64,000 nucleotides of DNA, taken from Lachnospiraceae bacterium (lineage in GTDB: Bacteria > Bacillota > Clostridia > Lachnospirales > Lachnospiraceae). The notes beneath the pieces were generated by a model. The model saw nothing but the letters and a program-made list of their open reading frames with translations. It was not told the origin of the DNA and did no database searches. Every line of letters begins with the position of its first letter. Position 1 is the stretch's first letter. The position numbers were made by a program, and so were the translations under genes. The stretch spans positions 1-64,000 of the forward strand of contig SVEN01000003.1 in NCBI GenBank assembly GCA_015057365.1. The letters run 5' to 3'. Shown in pieces: positions 1-8,374 of the stretch.

Positions 1-113
1 TCGCGCTTCCCCGCACCTCGCGACTCAGTCGCTCGGTCGCGGGCGCGTTCGCATATCCGCCGCCTTGTGCAATCTTACGCTTGCTCCGTCGGCTCCATGC
101 TCACTTTGCCAAC
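1..113 (-). repeat. Dispersed intergenic repeat, copy 1
   Basis: Read on the minus strand, this stretch follows directly after the T-box terminator. It carries the blocks GCAAAGTGAGCATG and ATGCGAACGCGCCC..CGACCGA, which recur at about 39.13-39.25 kb, again just after a minus-strand terminator. Short reading frames inside it stop quickly, so I see no gene. It separates the T-box leader from the gene it must control beyond the left edge. Confidence 0.55.
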
Positions 114-116
114 TCG

Positions 117-150
117 AAAAAAAACGTCCCATAGCATAAGCCATGGGACG
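117..150 (-). terminator. T-box intrinsic terminator
   Basis: On the minus strand CGTCCCATGGC and GCTATGGGACG form an 11-bp stem with one mismatch around a TTAT loop, followed by an eight-base T run. It lies right after the conserved T-box antiterminator bulge, as expected for tRNA-controlled transcription termination. Confidence 0.85.
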
Positions 151-333
151 GAATAAACTCCGCGTTGCCACCCACGTTGCCGGTCTCCCGGCCTCTCGTG
201 TACGCTGTACGGGGCGTCCCCCGGGCTTTCACCCAGACTCCGAAGGTGGAAGGAATCCTTTGCCTGCCCGCTCGCACCATCCGCGGACTCTCTGAAAAGC
301 ATCGCAATTCTTAGTCTTCATCAACGTCATTGC
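117..333 (-). promoter_or_regulatory. T-box riboswitch leader
   Basis: On the minus strand the leader contains an AGAGAG block, the GGATGGTGCGAGCGGG stem I element, and the antiterminator sequence GGGTGGCAACGCGG, followed by a strong intrinsic terminator. These are the hallmarks of T-box leaders, which bind an uncharged tRNA and allow read-through into an aminoacyl-tRNA synthetase, amino acid biosynthesis or transport gene. I could not fix the specifier codon with certainty, and the controlled gene lies to the left of the window, so the amino acid is unknown. Confidence 0.9.
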
Positions 334-337
334 GTTT

Positions 338-366
338 ATTATAGCGCAAAGCCATAAAAAAAGCAA
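338..366 (-). promoter_or_regulatory. Sigma-A promoter of the T-box transcript
   Basis: The minus strand reads TTGCTT, a 17-base spacer and TATAAT. It sits just upstream of the T-box leader. Confidence 0.75.
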
Positions 367-419
367 CATCTTTGTCCAAATAATTTCCTTTTTTTTACTT
401 CCGAAAGCAGAAAAATCCC

Positions 420-1340
420 TTATTCTTCCGCAGTATTCCCGGAAGTATCTTCCGGATTATTCATCTCTGCAGGACGCACATAGCGCTCCTCAAATACCTT
501 GGACTGTTCCACCTGTGCCAGCAGTTCCTTCGGAAAATATACCGGAACCGGACCGAACGGATTTACTACAATTCCTGCATGCCCTCTGTTTACTTCTACC
601 AGCAAATGCGGAAGCTGCATAGTGGCAAAACGCTTCGGCTGTCCTTCCTTAAACGCATCTTTCCAGCCTAAGGTAGCTACTTCATCCGTAAAAACAGGGA
701 AAACCGCCTGAGAATTATCCCCCGGCTTCTTTAAAGAGCGGAATCCCACAAACGTTTCTTCTCCGAATGCCATAGTACCATCCTCCTGCGGTACCGGCGG
801 ACGCTCCATATAAAGCGGAATCACAAACTTTGCATAACAAAGCTCGTACAAAAGCTCATCCATATAATCCGCGTTCTGATACAAGCGACTATACTCCATC
901 ATCAAACCGAACATACGAGGATTCTCAATGACACGCTGAGCCATCTCCCCCTCTGCCGGCTTCACGCTGCTGAGAACAGCAAATCTGGATACCTCGTTAA
1001 TATCCTCAATATCCAATCCCAGACCTACCTGACAATCCTTTGCGGTTTCAACTACTTCACGCGGTCCCAATTCGATACCGATTACCTGTACCTCCTTAAC
1101 CGGCTTTCCCGGCTGGTACAAATACATGGTATCCTCCTCTCTGACTCTTCCGTGCAGGTTACCGATTACCATAACTCCTTGTATACGGGCGGACTCAAAT
1201 ACTTCCTCTACCAAAAAAGAACAGCGTTTTTCTCTTCCTTCCTTCTTCCCGGCTGCTTTTTTTTCGGCAGACTTCATTTCATTTTTCTGTGCCAGTTCCG
1301 CTTCCTTACTTCTGCGAAATAACTCCTTTACACTAATCAT
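420..1340 (-). CDS. SseB-family N-terminal domain protein
   Basis: The 306-residue soluble protein has a lysine/glutamate-rich start (residues 1-40). Its C-terminal half, with motifs such as FVIPLYMERPP, FVGFRSL and AVFPVFTDEVATLGW, matches the SseB N-terminal domain known from enhanced serine sensitivity proteins. The biochemical role of this family is not established; I infer a cytoplasmic accessory or stress-related role. The start overlaps the end of tcdA by 8 bp, so the two genes are probably translationally coupled and transcribed together. The N-terminal ~150 residues match nothing I recognise. Confidence 0.75.
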   Translation of the reverse strand: MISVKELFRRSKEAELAQKNEMKSAEKKAAGKKEGREKRCSFLVEEVFESARIQGVMVIGNLHGRVREEDTMYLYQPGKPVKEVQVIGIELGPREVVETAKDCQVGLGLDIEDINEVSRFAVLSSVKPAEGEMAQRVIENPRMFGLMMEYSRLYQNADYMDELLYELCYAKFVIPLYMERPPVPQEDGTMAFGEETFVGFRSLKKPGDNSQAVFPVFTDEVATLGWKDAFKEGQPKRFATMQLPHLLVEVNRGHAGIVVNPFGPVPVYFPKELLAQVEQSKVFEERYVRPAEMNNPEDTSGNTAEE

Positions 1341-2034
1341 CCGTTTTCTCCTCTCGTAACAAATCTTTTATCACTTCTCCCGCTATCATAAGCCCGGCCA
1401 CCGACGGCACAAAAGAGATACTCCCCGGTACCGTTCCCGCCTCATGCTTTATGGGCTCTTCTTTCGAATACAATACTTTCAACTTGGTGATTCCGCGTTT
1501 TTTTAACTCCCGGCGCATTACCTTAGCCAAAGGACAAACCGATGTCTTTCCGATGTCTGCAATCTCAAACCGCGACGGGTCCAGCTTATTTCCCGTCCCC
1601 ATGCAACTGAGAATCGGTACTCCTGCCTCTTGCGCCCGTTTCACAAGTTCCAACTTCGCCGTTACGGTATCCACCGCATCCACCACATAATCATACTTTG
1701 CAAAATCAAAGGTATCCGCTGTATCCGGCAAAAAAAAGCAATCCCTGCACTCCAATTTAATCTCCGGATTTATCGACCGCAGGCGTTCTGCCATTACTTC
1801 GGTTTTTGAACGTCCCACCGTATCATAAGTAGCAATAATCTGGCGGTTAATATTACTGACACTGACCGTGTCCTTATCTACCAGCGTAAGCGTTCCGATC
1901 CCGGCTCTGCCTAATGCCTCCGCCACATAACCGCCGACGCCGCCGACACCGAATAATGCAACATGCTTACTCCCAAGCCGTGTCACACCGTCCTCGCCGA
2001 TTAAATAGGCAGTCCGCTCCATGGATTCCTTCAT
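1333..2034 (-). CDS. tcdA: tRNA threonylcarbamoyladenosine dehydratase
   Basis: This 233-residue E1/ThiF-like enzyme uses ATP to cyclise t6A at position 37 of ANN-decoding tRNAs to ct6A. The N-terminal Rossmann nucleotide loop GVGGVGGYVAEAL (about residues 30-42) and the VSNINRQI segment typical of the TcdA/YgdL branch are visible. So are DAVDTVTAKLELV and the C-terminal PGSISFVPSVAG. Length is normal for the family. SD GGGAGA precedes the ATG. The stop overlaps the start of the SseB-like gene. The nrdD terminator lies upstream, so transcription must start in the short gap, though I see no clear promoter there. Confidence 0.93.
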   Translation of the reverse strand: MKESMERTAYLIGEDGVTRLGSKHVALFGVGGVGGYVAEALGRAGIGTLTLVDKDTVSVSNINRQIIATYDTVGRSKTEVMAERLRSINPEIKLECRDCFFLPDTADTFDFAKYDYVVDAVDTVTAKLELVKRAQEAGVPILSCMGTGNKLDPSRFEIADIGKTSVCPLAKVMRRELKKRGITKLKVLYSKEEPIKHEAGTVPGSISFVPSVAGLMIAGEVIKDLLREEKTDD

Positions 2035-2083
2035 ATCGATTCTCCCGTTTCTGACTATTGTTCTTAAAAATCACTTTCTTTAA

Positions 2084-2130
2084 GAAAAAACAGGGGCTGT
2101 CGCGCCTGCGTATCCTGCGTCAGCCCCTGC
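2084..2130 (-). terminator. nrdD terminator
   Basis: On the minus strand a CAGGGGCTG...CAGCCCCTG hairpin is followed by TTTTTTCTT. It lies between the nrdD stop and tcdA. Confidence 0.85.
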
Positions 2131-2187
2131 TTCTTATTTTACACGTTTTTCGGCATTTTTGCAAGCCTTCCGCTACACTTCAAGAAA

Positions 2188-4587
2188 TTAGCGTAAGCTC
2201 TGCGCATATCCCTTAATGTCGGATGCATTTACATACTTCTTTACTTCACCGTTATTTACTACCACAAGAGTCGGTGCCTGCATAATTCCGTACGTATCTA
2301 CCATTGCCAGATTTTCCTCCGCATCCACGGTCTCATAGGAAACATCCTTTAAGAACTCCTTGGCAAGCTTACAATTCGGACAGGTCTTTGTGGTGAAGAG
2401 ATAAATACCGTCACCCTTCTTTTCCTGTGCGGAAATTTCTTCCATCTGCGTATGCATTTCACTATCCAGTGTAATACGGTTCGTTGCCTTATTTAACGGA
2501 TCCGCCATGGTTCTGGACTGTGCCAAATCATACAACTTACGGTTCTTGTACTCCTGAGCCTTACCCTCGTTCCAGTTCTGTACCGGACGATAGTAACCGG
2601 TAATTCTGGAGTATACCTCCGCCTTTGCACCGCAGTGCGGACAAGTCCACTGCTCCCCGGCAAGATAGCCGTGGGTCTTACAAATGGAATAGGTAGGGGA
2701 TAAGGAATAGTACGGCAGCTTGTAATTCTTTGCAATGGTACGAACCAGCTTTGCCGCAGCCTCCCAATCCGGAAGCTTCTCACCTAAGAACGCATGGAAT
2801 ACGGTACCGGAGGTATACAGCGTCTGCAACTCATCCTGGATATCCAATGCATCGAACAAATCTGCGGTATAGTCTACCGGCAGGTGAGAACTGTTGGTAT
2901 AGTACGGAGTATCTCCCGCATTGCCTGCGGTAATGATATCCGGATACTTCTTCTTGTCATGCTTAGCCAGACGATAACTGGTGGACTCTGCCGGTGTTGC
3001 CTCTAAGTTGTACAAATCACCGTATTCTACCTGATAATCACTGAGACGATCACGCATATGATTGAGTACACGCTTTGTAAATTCCTGACATTCTTCGTTC
3101 GTCATATCCTTGCCAATCCACTTTGCATTAAGGCCGGCCTCGTTCATACCGAGAAGACCGATTGTGGAGAAGTGATTGTCGAACGTACCGAGGTAACGCT
3201 TTGTATACGGATACAAGCCCTCGTTCAAAAGTTTCGTAATAACACTTCTCTTAACCTTCAAGGAACGGGCGGAAATATCCATCATACGGTCAAGGCGGGT
3301 ATAGAACTCCTCCTCGCTGTTAGACAGGTATGCAATACGCGGCATATTAATCGTAACAACACCGATGGAACCGGTACTCTCGCCGGAGCCGAAGAAACCG
3401 CCGGTCTTCTTACGAAGCTCACGAAGGTCAAGACGGAGACGACAGCACATGGAACGAACATCGCTCGGCTCCATATCACTGTTAATATAGTTGGAGAAAT
3501 ACGGAGTACCGTACTTCGACGTCATCTCAAACAATAAGCGGTTGTTTTCCGTATCGGACCAGTCAAAATCACTGGTAATGGAATAGGTCGGAATCGGATA
3601 CTGGAAACCACGGCCGTTGGCATCACCTTCAACCATAATTTCGATGAAGGCCTTGTTCACCATATCCATTTCCTTCTTACAATCACCGTAGGTGAAATCC
3701 TGCTCCTCGCCGCCGACAATACACGGAAGATTTGCAAGGTCTGCCGGAACCGTCCAGTCTAAGGTAATATTAGAGAACGGTGCCTGGGTACCCCAGCGGC
3801 TCGGTGTATTTACACCGTAAATGAAGGAAGAAATACACTGCTTTACTTCTCTATAGGAAAGGTCATCAATCTTTACAAACGGTGCAAGATAGGTATCAAA
3901 GGAAGAAAATGCCTGAGCACCTGCCCATTCATTCTGCATGATACCGAGGAAGTTCACCATCTGGTTACAAAGCGTGGAAAGATGCTTTGCCGGGGAAGAG
4001 GTAATCTTACCCGGAATACCACCCAGGCCCTCCTGAATCAGCTGCTTTAAGGACCAGCCCGCACAATAACCGGTAAGCATGGAAAGGTCATGAATATGAA
4101 TATCCGCCTGACGATGGGCATTTGCAACCTCTTCGTCATAAATCTCGGACAACCAGTAGTTTGCGGTAATGGCACCGGAGTTGTGAAGAATCAAACCGCC
4201 TACGGAATAGGTCACGGTGGAATTCTCCTTTACACGCCAGTCTTCTTCCTTTACATAGCTGTTTACGATATCTTTATAGTCCAGAATAGTGGACTTCATG
4301 TTACGAATCTTCTCACGATTCTTACGATACAAGATGTAGGCTTTCGCCACATCCGTATAGCCGGTATGCTCCAATACATGCTCTACGCTATCCTGAATAT
4401 CCTCCACGGACACCGTATTATCCTTCACCTTCTCCTGGAAATCGGAAGTAACACGCAATGCAAGCAAGTTAATAATTTCATCGGTATAGGACTTGTTGGT
4501 TGCAAGGAATGCCTTCGTAATCGCATCACTAATCTTGGAAAGATTAAATTCTGCGATCTCTCCGTCTCGTTTTACTACATTAATCAT
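2188..4587 (-). CDS. nrdD: Anaerobic ribonucleoside-triphosphate reductase with C-terminal thioredoxin domain
   Basis: This 799-residue class III reductase makes deoxyribonucleotides anaerobically using a glycyl radical. Residues 1-92 form an ATP-cone (VVKRDGEIAEFNLSKI). The catalytic barrel follows, then a zinc site (CKTHGYLAGEQWTCPHCG) and the radical motif RITGYY with Gly664. Usual NrdD proteins end soon after the radical glycine. This one continues about 135 residues into a thioredoxin/glutaredoxin-like domain with CPNC at residues 736-739 and a cis-Pro segment QAPTLVVV. The fusion suggests a built-in reductant instead of formate (inference). No nrdG activase is adjacent. SD AAGGGAG precedes the ATG, and NrdR-like boxes lie upstream. 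Confidence 0.95.
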   Translation of the reverse strand: MINVVKRDGEIAEFNLSKISDAITKAFLATNKSYTDEIINLLALRVTSDFQEKVKDNTVSVEDIQDSVEHVLEHTGYTDVAKAYILYRKNREKIRNMKSTILDYKDIVNSYVKEEDWRVKENSTVTYSVGGLILHNSGAITANYWLSEIYDEEVANAHRQADIHIHDLSMLTGYCAGWSLKQLIQEGLGGIPGKITSSPAKHLSTLCNQMVNFLGIMQNEWAGAQAFSSFDTYLAPFVKIDDLSYREVKQCISSFIYGVNTPSRWGTQAPFSNITLDWTVPADLANLPCIVGGEEQDFTYGDCKKEMDMVNKAFIEIMVEGDANGRGFQYPIPTYSITSDFDWSDTENNRLLFEMTSKYGTPYFSNYINSDMEPSDVRSMCCRLRLDLRELRKKTGGFFGSGESTGSIGVVTINMPRIAYLSNSEEEFYTRLDRMMDISARSLKVKRSVITKLLNEGLYPYTKRYLGTFDNHFSTIGLLGMNEAGLNAKWIGKDMTNEECQEFTKRVLNHMRDRLSDYQVEYGDLYNLEATPAESTSYRLAKHDKKKYPDIITAGNAGDTPYYTNSSHLPVDYTADLFDALDIQDELQTLYTSGTVFHAFLGEKLPDWEAAAKLVRTIAKNYKLPYYSLSPTYSICKTHGYLAGEQWTCPHCGAKAEVYSRITGYYRPVQNWNEGKAQEYKNRKLYDLAQSRTMADPLNKATNRITLDSEMHTQMEEISAQEKKGDGIYLFTTKTCPNCKLAKEFLKDVSYETVDAEENLAMVDTYGIMQAPTLVVVNNGEVKKYVNASDIKGYAQSLR

Positions 4588-4658
4588 GCTTATATCTCCC
4601 TTCGTAACATTATGTTATCTTTTGTACTTCTACAAAATATTATCTCCGTACACTCATA

Positions 4659-4687
4659 ATATTACCATTATCTCTTGTGGTAGTCAA
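4659..4687 (-). promoter_or_regulatory. nrdD promoter
   Basis: The minus strand reads TTGACT, a 17-base spacer and TAATAT, about 70 bases upstream of the nrdD ATG. Confidence 0.8.
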
Positions 4688-4693
4688 GAGGAA

Positions 4694-4743
4694 AACCACC
4701 ATATCTAGAAATTTTTTTAAAATCTTTTTCTAGATATAGTGGT
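4694..4743 (-). promoter_or_regulatory. Pair of putative NrdR boxes
   Basis: Two near-identical 16-mers in inverted order (ACCACTATATCTAGAA and TTCTAGATATGGTGGT on the minus strand) lie just upstream of the nrdD -35 box, with centres about three helical turns apart. Sequence and spacing fit NrdR operators, which repress ribonucleotide reductase genes when dATP/ATP occupies the regulator. No nrdR gene is in the window. Confidence 0.7.
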
Positions 4744-4831
4744 TTGTTTTCAAAAGATAGTACTAAAGTCCTATTTACTTTTCAAAGTGAAATGACGCCT
4801 GTTTTTCCTTCGTTTCATTCCCTGTCAAAGC

Positions 4832-6115
4832 TTACTCGTTCCCAAACAACTGACCGTATAAATCCTTCGGTACATACGCCTTGACTGCGGTTCCTTCCGC
4901 CACATATTCCTCCGATAAAAGCTCTCCGTACTTGCGAATCAGTGCCAGCTTGTTTCCGTCGGCATAGGAAATGACCTTCTCAACATATACCTTGCTTTCC
5001 CGAAGCAAATCTGCAATAATCTCCTTCAGTTCCGTCAGGCCCTGTCCGTGCTTTGCACTGATTTTTACCACACGGTCTGCCTTTAAATCCCGACAAGTCT
5101 CAGGCTCTCTCACCAGGTCCTGCTTATTAAACGCAGTTATTACCGGCTTGTCTTTTACTCCGAGATTCCGTAACGTTTCATATACGATATGCATCTGACC
5201 GTCCATATCCGGATTAGAGGCATCCACAACATGTAGTATCATATCTGCATACTTTGCCTCCTCCAGGGTAGAGCGGAATGCATCAATCAAATGATGCGGA
5301 AGTTTACGAATAAATCCTACCGTATCGGTTAACAACACCTGTTCCTTACTTTCCAGCTTTAAAATACGTGTAGTGGTATCGAGAGTAGCAAACAGCTTAT
5401 TTTCTTCCAATACTCCCGCATCCGTCAGAATATTTAACAGCGTAGACTTTCCCGCATTGGTATAACCGACAATAGCAATGACCGGCGTACGATTCCTTTC
5501 CCGCATAGCACGGGCCACTTCACGGTTCTTCTTTACCTGTTCAAGTTCTCTGTTTAACTGGGCAATCCGGGCTTTAATGAGACGACGGTCCACTTCCAGC
5601 TTCTTCTCACCCGGACCTCTGGTACCGATACCACCGGAGGCACCTGCCGCACCGCCGCCGATACGGGACATGGCACTGTAGCTACCGATCAGTCTGGTGG
5701 CACGATACTTTAACTGCGCCAGCTCTACCTGAAGCTTACCTTCTCCCGTACGGGCATGCTGGGCAAAGATATCCAGAATCACCATGGTACGATCCATAAC
5801 CTTACACTGAAGTGCATCCTCCAGATTCTTCATCTGGGCCGGTGAAAGTTCATCATCGCAAACAATACCGTCCGCATTATGCAAAGCCAGCATCATTCCG
5901 ATTTCTTCGATTTTTCCCTTTCCAACATAAGTTCCGGGGTGCACCGCCTCACGGTTCTGTATGATCACATCCACCGTCTCGGCACCTGCGGTCTTTACAA
6001 GCTCCTCCAGTTCCTTTAAAGAAACCTCCGTATCATCTCCGTCGGATACACAGACCCCGACTAAAATCACCCGTTCCTTTTCTTCTTTATTCTCTATCAT
6101 AACTACCTCATGCAT
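4832..6115 (-). CDS. hflX: GTPase HflX
   Basis: HflX is a ribosome-associated GTPase that splits stalled or hibernating 70S ribosomes under stress. The 427-residue protein has the N-terminal HflX domain (ADGIVCDDELSPAQMKNLE), the glycine-rich linker GGGAAGASGGIGTRGPGEKK, and the G domain with Walker A GYTNAGKS, DTVGFIRKLPHHL and NKQD. The annotated ATG overlaps the TPR gene by 8 bp; a second ATG five codons later has a better placed GAGG and is an alternative start. It is the last gene of the U32-like/TPR/hflX operon. I see no clear terminator after it. Confidence 0.95.
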   Translation of the reverse strand: MHEVVMIENKEEKERVILVGVCVSDGDDTEVSLKELEELVKTAGAETVDVIIQNREAVHPGTYVGKGKIEEIGMMLALHNADGIVCDDELSPAQMKNLEDALQCKVMDRTMVILDIFAQHARTGEGKLQVELAQLKYRATRLIGSYSAMSRIGGGAAGASGGIGTRGPGEKKLEVDRRLIKARIAQLNRELEQVKKNREVARAMRERNRTPVIAIVGYTNAGKSTLLNILTDAGVLEENKLFATLDTTTRILKLESKEQVLLTDTVGFIRKLPHHLIDAFRSTLEEAKYADMILHVVDASNPDMDGQMHIVYETLRNLGVKDKPVITAFNKQDLVREPETCRDLKADRVVKISAKHGQGLTELKEIIADLLRESKVYVEKVISYADGNKLALIRKYGELLSEEYVAEGTAVKAYVPKDLYGQLFGNE

Positions 6116-7283
6116 CTTCCCGTACCCTGGTGGCCAAGAAATCCAACTCTCTGCGAATTCTTGTATCCTCCGGATACAGACTCCTATACTCTAACGCTTT
6201 TTCATATGCGGTATTATACTCTCCCATTTTTTCAAGAATTACAACTTCATTAAAGAAAAGCTGTTTCCCGTGAAGCGGGTCCGGCAATTTCTGCCCTGCC
6301 CGTACCGCCTCCAAGGCGTCCGCATATTGTGTCTGCTTCATCAGACAAATTCCCATCTGATTGTAGGCTGCCGCATCCTTTGCACCGCTACCTGCGATAT
6401 ACTGCTTATAGTGATATACCGCTTCTCCGTATGCGGAGCGGGAATGGTAAATCTCTCCGATATAATAATGAGCGTCATCATACCCGTTCTCTGCAACTTC
6501 CGTCAGACTGACAAGGGCAGATTCATACGCTCCGCTGAAATACTGTGCCTTTGCAATATAATAAGAATCCTCGGCTGACGGATTCTCAATCGTTGTAATA
6601 ACGCTAAGAAGCTCTGCCTGCTCCGATGCCTTGCCCAGCTTTTCCAGTACATTATACTTTCCGAAATACAGGTCAAAATCCTCCGGCGTAAGTTTGATTG
6701 CCTCATCGTAATCCGCAAGGCTCTTTTCATAATCCCCCAGTACATAACTCATATAGGCTCTGGCACGGTACCCTGCCGCATAATCCTTCTGTTCCGCAAG
6801 CAATGTATCGTACATGGCAATGGCTGCGGCATAATCGCCTTCGCACTCTAGGGCATCCGCCAGATACATACGGACATCGGCACTCAGCTCCGGAAGCAAT
6901 TCCTCCCCCAGTGCCTTTTCAAAATAGGACTTTGCCTCTGCATACCGGCCTTCCTCATAATAAGTAATGCCGATGGCACGCCATGCCCGCTTGTTATTCT
7001 TTCTGGTCAGTTCAAGGTTCTGCTCCACAACAGCAGCCTCGAACGCCGTTCTGGCTTCCTCGTACCGGCCCAGTGCCGCATACGCATAGCCCTGTTCAAG
7101 ATAATACTCTGCCTTATTCGGGTTTTCATCCAAAGCTTTGGAAAAATACAGAAGGGCAGTCTCATAATCCGCCTCTTTGGCAGCTACAAGACCGCTCTCG
7201 TAATATTCCTCCGCTTTCCCACAGCCGCAAAGAGACAACATCGTAATCCCCAGTGCCACAGCTGCAAAAAAACGTTTCCGCAT
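6108..7283 (-). CDS. TPR-repeat lipoprotein
   Basis: The 391-residue protein begins with a lipoprotein signal peptide (lipobox LCGC, Cys about residue 21). The rest is a run of tetratricopeptide repeats from about residue 24 to 385, recognisable by recurring patterns such as ALLYFSKALDENPNKAEYYLEQGYAYAALGRY-type helices. TPR arrays are protein-interaction scaffolds, so I infer an extracytoplasmic membrane-anchored adaptor; the partner is unknown. It lies 17 bp after the U32-like gene and overlaps hflX by 8 bp. Confidence 0.85.
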   Translation of the reverse strand: MRKRFFAAVALGITMLSLCGCGKAEEYYESGLVAAKEADYETALLYFSKALDENPNKAEYYLEQGYAYAALGRYEEARTAFEAAVVEQNLELTRKNNKRAWRAIGITYYEEGRYAEAKSYFEKALGEELLPELSADVRMYLADALECEGDYAAAIAMYDTLLAEQKDYAAGYRARAYMSYVLGDYEKSLADYDEAIKLTPEDFDLYFGKYNVLEKLGKASEQAELLSVITTIENPSAEDSYYIAKAQYFSGAYESALVSLTEVAENGYDDAHYYIGEIYHSRSAYGEAVYHYKQYIAGSGAKDAAAYNQMGICLMKQTQYADALEAVRAGQKLPDPLHGKQLFFNEVVILEKMGEYNTAYEKALEYRSLYPEDTRIRRELDFLATRVREDA

Positions 7284-7300
7284 CCGTCACATCCTCCTGT

Positions 7301-8251
7301 TTACGGCCAAGTCTCTTTTCTCGGCTTATTCACGGTAATAATCTTATTAGACTGTAAATTCGTGGTCAGTACAAAACGCATTTCATCTCTGTACTCCGGC
7401 TTTGCAAAATAATACGCATAGGTGTCGATTAAAAGGAACAAATTTGCGGTTCTTCCTTCCAACTTAAACTGGTTGAATCCCATCGGTACATACTTGTTCC
7501 AGATATCATCCGGTGAAATATGAGTTTCATAGTTTTTAAATACATACACCGAAGTATTTTCGCCATACTCACAATACCAACTCGGAATCGTAAGCTGCTT
7601 ATTAGCCGGAAGCTCACGATTTTTTAAAGCGATTGCTTCCTGCTGCGCCATAAACTTATAATGATCTCCTCTGCGCGGACAGTTCGGTACACAGCAGCAA
7701 TTTGCCAGAAGCTCACACTTTTCCTTCTTATTAATCTTTTCCAGAATGTCAAACTTATTATTCATATTGTAATCCAGTACCACAATATGATAATCTTTTT
7801 CCAATTCCGCATTGATTGCATCGATGTCCTTTATTTCTTTACAGGTAGAACTGGTAATCTTGTAATTCGGGTAACATTCGCGAATATACTCCTCCAAGAG
7901 CGGAGAAACCACGATAACCTCATTCATCCCGTTGTTTGCCTCAAGCAGACAGAAGTTACAATACGGATCCGCCAAATCTTCCTCGGTAATCAAAGGATTC
8001 GTATAAGTAAAACGAATCGGAATCCCTTCTGCATTCACTGCCTTAATCACCTGACGGATATAATCCACATTACACTGGTCTCCGCCGCAATACCGTCCGC
8101 CGTTCCACTTAGACGTCGGGAACTCGCCGAAAAAAGACGCAATCTCCAAACCCTCACGGAAATACTCCGGATAGGTCTGCATCATTTTTACCAATAACAT
8201 ATTAAGCGGGAAATTCGCACGAAGTCCCGGAAGATGAAACTTTACACTCAT
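7301..8251 (-). CDS. U32-like TIM-barrel family protein, paralogue 1
   Basis: The 316-residue protein is a close paralogue of the product at 30937-31887 (same length, both starting with a KFHLPGLR-type motif). It shows features of the peptidase U32 fold: a StrandVSPLLEEY..KITSSTCKEI segment, a cysteine cluster CCCVPNCPRRGDHY resembling the U32 NxxCxPxCpfRxxH block, and FKLEGRT resembling the KIEGRMKS motif. Extra cysteines occur in YCGGDQC and PYCNFC. U32 proteins act in tRNA/rRNA hydroxylation, ubiquinone synthesis or proteolysis and can bind iron-sulfur clusters. The role of this subfamily is unknown to me. It heads an operon with the TPR lipoprotein and hflX. Confidence 0.65.
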   Translation of the reverse strand: MSVKFHLPGLRANFPLNMLLVKMMQTYPEYFREGLEIASFFGEFPTSKWNGGRYCGGDQCNVDYIRQVIKAVNAEGIPIRFTYTNPLITEEDLADPYCNFCLLEANNGMNEVIVVSPLLEEYIRECYPNYKITSSTCKEIKDIDAINAELEKDYHIVVLDYNMNNKFDILEKINKKEKCELLANCCCVPNCPRRGDHYKFMAQQEAIALKNRELPANKQLTIPSWYCEYGENTSVYVFKNYETHISPDDIWNKYVPMGFNQFKLEGRTANLFLLIDTYAYYFAKPEYRDEMRFVLTTNLQSNKIITVNKPRKETWP

Positions 8252-8337
8252 ACCTTAATCTCCTTTATCCTTATGGTTTGGGAACCTCTGCGGACACAGC
8301 TGTTCCACGGTTCCGATTCTTTCAACACCCACGACTT

Positions 8338-8366
8338 ATCATACCACACTCTCGCAAAAAGTGCAA
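8338..8366 (-). promoter_or_regulatory. Promoter of the U32-like/TPR/hflX operon
   Basis: The minus strand reads TTGCAC, a 17-base spacer and TATGAT, about 87 bases before the U32-like ATG. Confidence 0.7.
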
Positions 8367-8374
8367 GAAAACTC

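Noticed and set aside
3058-3537. 159-residue plus-strand ORF inside nrdD
   Set aside because: It is antisense to conserved catalytic sequence of nrdD and has no recognisable motif.
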